A DNA stretch of 64,000 nucleotides from Oreocharis arfaki (lineage: Eukaryota > Chordata > Aves > Passeriformes > Paramythiidae), in assembly GCA_013398015.1 (NCBI GenBank), contig VZRR01007842.1:1377391-1441390 (forward strand), in the 5' to 3' direction. Below are positions 60,923 to 64,000 of this stretch, one piece after another. The notes under the pieces are model-generated. The model worked only from the letters and a program-made list of their open reading frames with translations. It did not search any database and had not been told where the DNA came from. The position numbers and the translations under genes were made by a program. Every line of letters starts with the position of its first letter. The stretch's first letter is position 1.

Positions 60923-61267
60923 ATACTTCAGCCTGCACCCTCACCTGACCCTCAGCATCCACATGCTCAGCTGCCATTCAGCCACCCCATTTTCTTCCTA
61001 GGTGTCCCCCACGACAGGAATCACAGAGGAAGTGGTGCAACATGGTATCAAAAAAGCAGCAGAGATCATTAGTGTAAGGCTGGTATAATTTCCCCCAAAC
61101 AAACAAAAAACGAATCTCCCTGCCATGGCATCAAGAACAACAGATTAAGCAACTTCTGCCAAAGAGCACCGCAAACCAATTCTATTAAAAAAGCACCAAA
61201 CAGAGAAAGAAACAAACAAAACCTCCTCAAAGAAGATTGCAGGTCTAAAAATGCTAGTAAGTAATAG

Positions 61268-61943
61268 ATAGCTTGCTTTATTGGGTTTGTGTAGCCAGAT
61301 TTTGGTAGCGGGCAGGCACAGGAGCAGAGATTCCCCTGCAGTCCATGGTGCAGACCACGGTGAAGCAGCTGTGTCCCTGCAGCCCATGGAGTTCCACAAG
61401 AGCGCCAGAGATTCACCATGCAGCCAGTGGAGGATTCCATGCCAGAGCAGGTGGATGCCTGAGAGGAGGCTGTGATCCCATGGGAAGCCAGTGGTGCAAC
61501 AGGCTCCTGGCAGGGACTTGCAGACCCACGAAGAGACAAACCCACACTGGAGCAGGTTTGCTGGTAGGACACATGACTCTGGGGGGACCTACAGAGGAGC
61601 AGGCTGTGCCTGAAGGACTGCACCTCACGGAAAAGTGATCCATACTGCAGCAATTTGTGGAGAACTGTGTCCTGTGGGAGGGACCCCATGCTAAAGCAGG
61701 AGAAGGACTCCTCTCCCTGAGCAGTGGGAGAAACAACCTGTGGCAAACTGACCAAAACCCCCATTCCCTGTCTCTCTGTGCCACTGCAGGCAAGGAGGTA
61801 GAGACTGGGAAAGAGGGATGAGTGGCAGGAAGGTGTTTTTAAGATTTATTTTACTTCTCATCCCTCTCTGATTTTGTTTGTAATAAATTAAATTATTATC
61901 CCCAAGTTCAATCTGTTTTGCCTGTGACAGTATTTGGTGAATG
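61268..61943 (+). mobile_element. Truncated avian ERVL-like LTR
   Basis: Starts near TTTATTGGGTTTGTGTAGCC with TTTTGGTAGCGGGCAGGCAC. It runs through repeated GGAGCAGG(C/T) units and CTCCTCTCCCTGAGCAGTGG to a polyadenylation block TTGTAATAAATTAAATTATT, then CCCCAAGTTCAATCTGTTTT. The usual 3' end after about 61943 and a clear 5' TG end are not seen. No target duplication found. Antisense to PTPN3. Confidence 0.75.
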
Positions 61944-64000
61944 CAAAGCTGCATGGCATCTTAGGTCTAGATTTTTATATACAGAATTGCTGGACAGAGA
62001 AAAAATCAGGCCAGTTTGCTTTTTTCTGTGGAGAAAAAAAGAAAATAAAAGAAAACAAAGTTTCCCAAATTAGCTTAAGATTTTTCCAAATGTCTCTCTT
62101 AAAACCATAAATAATCTGCACACATAAAAACCCCCAACCCCCCCAAAAAAAGAACAAAACCGAAAAAACCCAAACAAACAAATGCAGAGGCAAATTATTT
62201 GAACTGCAAAAGACAAACACTTTATTCTTAAGCAAATTTCTTAAAAATTCAGTTCTGGTTTTATTAAGTTCTGCTCTCTTAAATTTCTTGATTTTTAAAA
62301 ATAATCTCTTGAAACAAAGGATTTAATGCACAAGCATAATATTGACAACATTTGTATGGCTGGCTCCAGTTCTGCTCAGTATGTAAGAATGTTCACTTAT
62401 AAGCCAATTCAAGTCTTTGCTTAAACCTTTTTTATGACAGAACAGTCCAGTAAGTCCTGCTCAGAAGACAGATTTTTATTATTTTTAATATGGTACAACA
62501 CTGTTGTGATTGAGTGCTTTAAACAGCAGCACATTCCATAGCCTTCCCTTATCTCACAGGAGCATTCTTCCTATTTAAAAAGATGGGAAAAGAAAAGCAA
62601 AATTTCAAGCAAAGGACACCCACTTGGCCCGTCTTGTTTTGGAGGATGGAATATTATCCAACACTTTCTAGTGTTAGAGAAGAACTCTTAGCAGCTCATT
62701 TGTGAATTGAATGCTCAGTGTCACTATATCAGGCTGTTGGCCTCCTGTGAAAAGCTGTGCCCATTTTTCTTTCACATATGGAGAAAACAATGCAGGCAAC
62801 ACCCAGCTGTTGAGAGTACCTTTTCCTCTCCAGCAGTCTCCCATCTTATTTAACTTTCAGAGCAAATAGCTGAGGTCTCACAATAAATGTGAGTCTACAC
62901 AGGCCTTTAAAGGCTGTGTGGCCACCAAGAGCAGCAGCTTTGTTGCCTCCTTCTCTACCCCAACTGCACATTCCCATTCCCCACCTTCCGAACAGGCTAC
63001 CATTCCCTGGCATAGTCAAACCACAGCACTGATCAAATATCACTTTTTTCTGAAATAGCATAGGCATAAAATCCAGCTTAAAAACTGAACTCTCAGTGAC
63101 AGATAAGGACAATACAACCGTATACTCCTTGTCACACAAAGCCATGGCACCGCGCACCTGTAAGGCAGCTCTGCCCAGCACCATCAGTGACATTGCCTCC
63201 ACCATGCAGACTGAGATTTGTCTATCAGAAACTACCCATATGTGTACACAAGAGGGCCCTATGGAAACAGCAGACGCCACTCTCTAAAATAATGGGCATT
63301 TCCTGACATCAGTAAGTTCGTCATTAGCACTGACCATATTCGTTTCCTCGGGGTTGGATTTTTATAAGCAGAATGTTAAAACACTTTCAAATGTCATCAG
63401 GACACCTGCTCCACTCAGAAGCTTAATAGCACACCTACAGTGCACAATTTTGACAGCACCTAAATGAGTTCCTAAAGTTATATTGTGACAAAAAACAGTA
63501 ATTACAGGGGATGTGACAGATACTTTGATGAAAGAAGGTGGTCAGGAACCTCAGGTTTCATTACAAATAGGGCAGGACAAGACCAGAGAGGGTGGATACC
63601 TCTGCTAATTTTTGGGTTGAATTTCAACACTACTTACTCCCTTTGGTCTCCTTTCTTCGCAACAGCATTATCTCCTAATGCCTTTCTCGAATTCCATGCT
63701 TCCAGCCTTTCATCCGAATTCAGATGCCTTCACCTTCTCTCTCTCCATCTCCTCACAATTGCATTCCTCCCTCTCCCCCAGCACATATGAATTGCTAAGC
63801 CTTCTCATTGCTTCCTTGTAAAGACAAGCAAGCTCCTTGCTACGACATTCTTGCTCAGCAGCCACAGTTCTCTCTTTGCAATGTTCTCATGCGTCGCCCA
63901 ACCCTAAACCCAGCTGTTCAGCCAGCACTAGTCTCATCCACCTACACATCTATTCACTTCTCCTCTGCCTCTCCACATTTCCTAGGAAAAAAATAATTTC

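Larger units (their letters stand above)
60421..64000 (-). other. PTPN3: Partial PTPN3 intron upstream of exon W1
   Basis: No exon encoding the expected preceding F1 residues (a Phe-Leu-Asp-Gly-like strand) was found on the minus strand. Holds a truncated LTR (about 61268-61943), a 13-base triple repeat (60884-60922) and a pyrimidine-rich stretch (about 63640-63800). A GC-richer piece at 60690-60960 is unidentified. A 231-codon minus-strand open stretch (61069-61764) is antisense to the LTR and probably chance. Confidence 0.75.

Noticed and set aside
61069..61764. 231-codon minus-strand open stretch, the longest in the window
   Set aside because: It is mostly the antisense of an LTR rich in GC repeats (GGAGCAGG units), which avoid stops. 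It shows no domain and does not fit the PTPN3 reading frame.
62846..63280. 144-codon minus-strand open stretch
   Set aside because: No recognisable motif, no splice signals linking it to PTPN3, and it does not match the expected F1-lobe residues of the missing upstream exon.
60421..64000. Searched for the first coding exon of PTPN3
   Set aside because: No minus-strand segment with AG/GT borders encodes the expected strand before KQDTGQ, so the exon is taken to be outside the window.

Overview
The window is vertebrate, almost certainly avian, nuclear DNA. It carries 17 consecutive internal exons of one gene on the minus strand, separated by large AT-rich introns. Every exon has AG/GT borders, and all 16 junctions keep one open frame of 563 complete codons. 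The protein matches the middle of the FERM-PDZ tyrosine phosphatase PTPN3 (PTPH1): most of the FERM domain, the FERM-adjacent segment and phospho-linker, and nearly all of the PDZ domain. PDZ and linker wording fit PTPN3 rather than its paralogue PTPN4. The first coding exon(s), about 46 residues in mammals, should lie beyond base 64000. The end of the PDZ and the catalytic phosphatase domain should lie before base 1.

The bird assignment rests on repeats. There are several 3'-end fragments of CR1 LINEs, including one with the typical tip of the octamer ATTCTATG seen in reverse complement, and three LTRs that resemble avian endogenous retrovirus LTRs. I do not assign a lower taxon.

Layout, in plus coordinates and therefore 3' to 5' of the gene. 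1-7500: PDZ exons (261-417, 5094-5150, 6150-6227) and the variable linker exon 7259-7457, with a CR1 piece at about 1051-1466. 7458-21140: a 24-base microexon (9359-9382), then an 11.8-kb intron holding a CR1 (13602-14005) and an LTR (14394-14950). 21141-22927: two linker exons around an intron that is about three-quarters CR1. 22928-46893: FERM F3 and late F2 exons, with only scraps of CR1. 46894-55921: a 9-kb intron with a CR1 and a suspicious 92-base duplication containing an N. 55922-60420: the five F2/F1 exons, with a clean 595-bp solo LTR (58826-59420) in one intron. 60421-64000: partial upstream intron with a truncated LTR (about 61268-61943).

I found no second protein-coding gene, structural RNA gene, CRISPR array or bacterial feature that I can support, and no evidence of a novel multi-gene system. 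The items most worth a second look are the frame-neutral linker cassettes with the microexon, the weak donor inside the PDZ, a near-perfect hairpin filling much of a 156-base intron, the intact solo LTR with a 5-bp target duplication, and the N-containing duplication, which is probably an assembly artefact.
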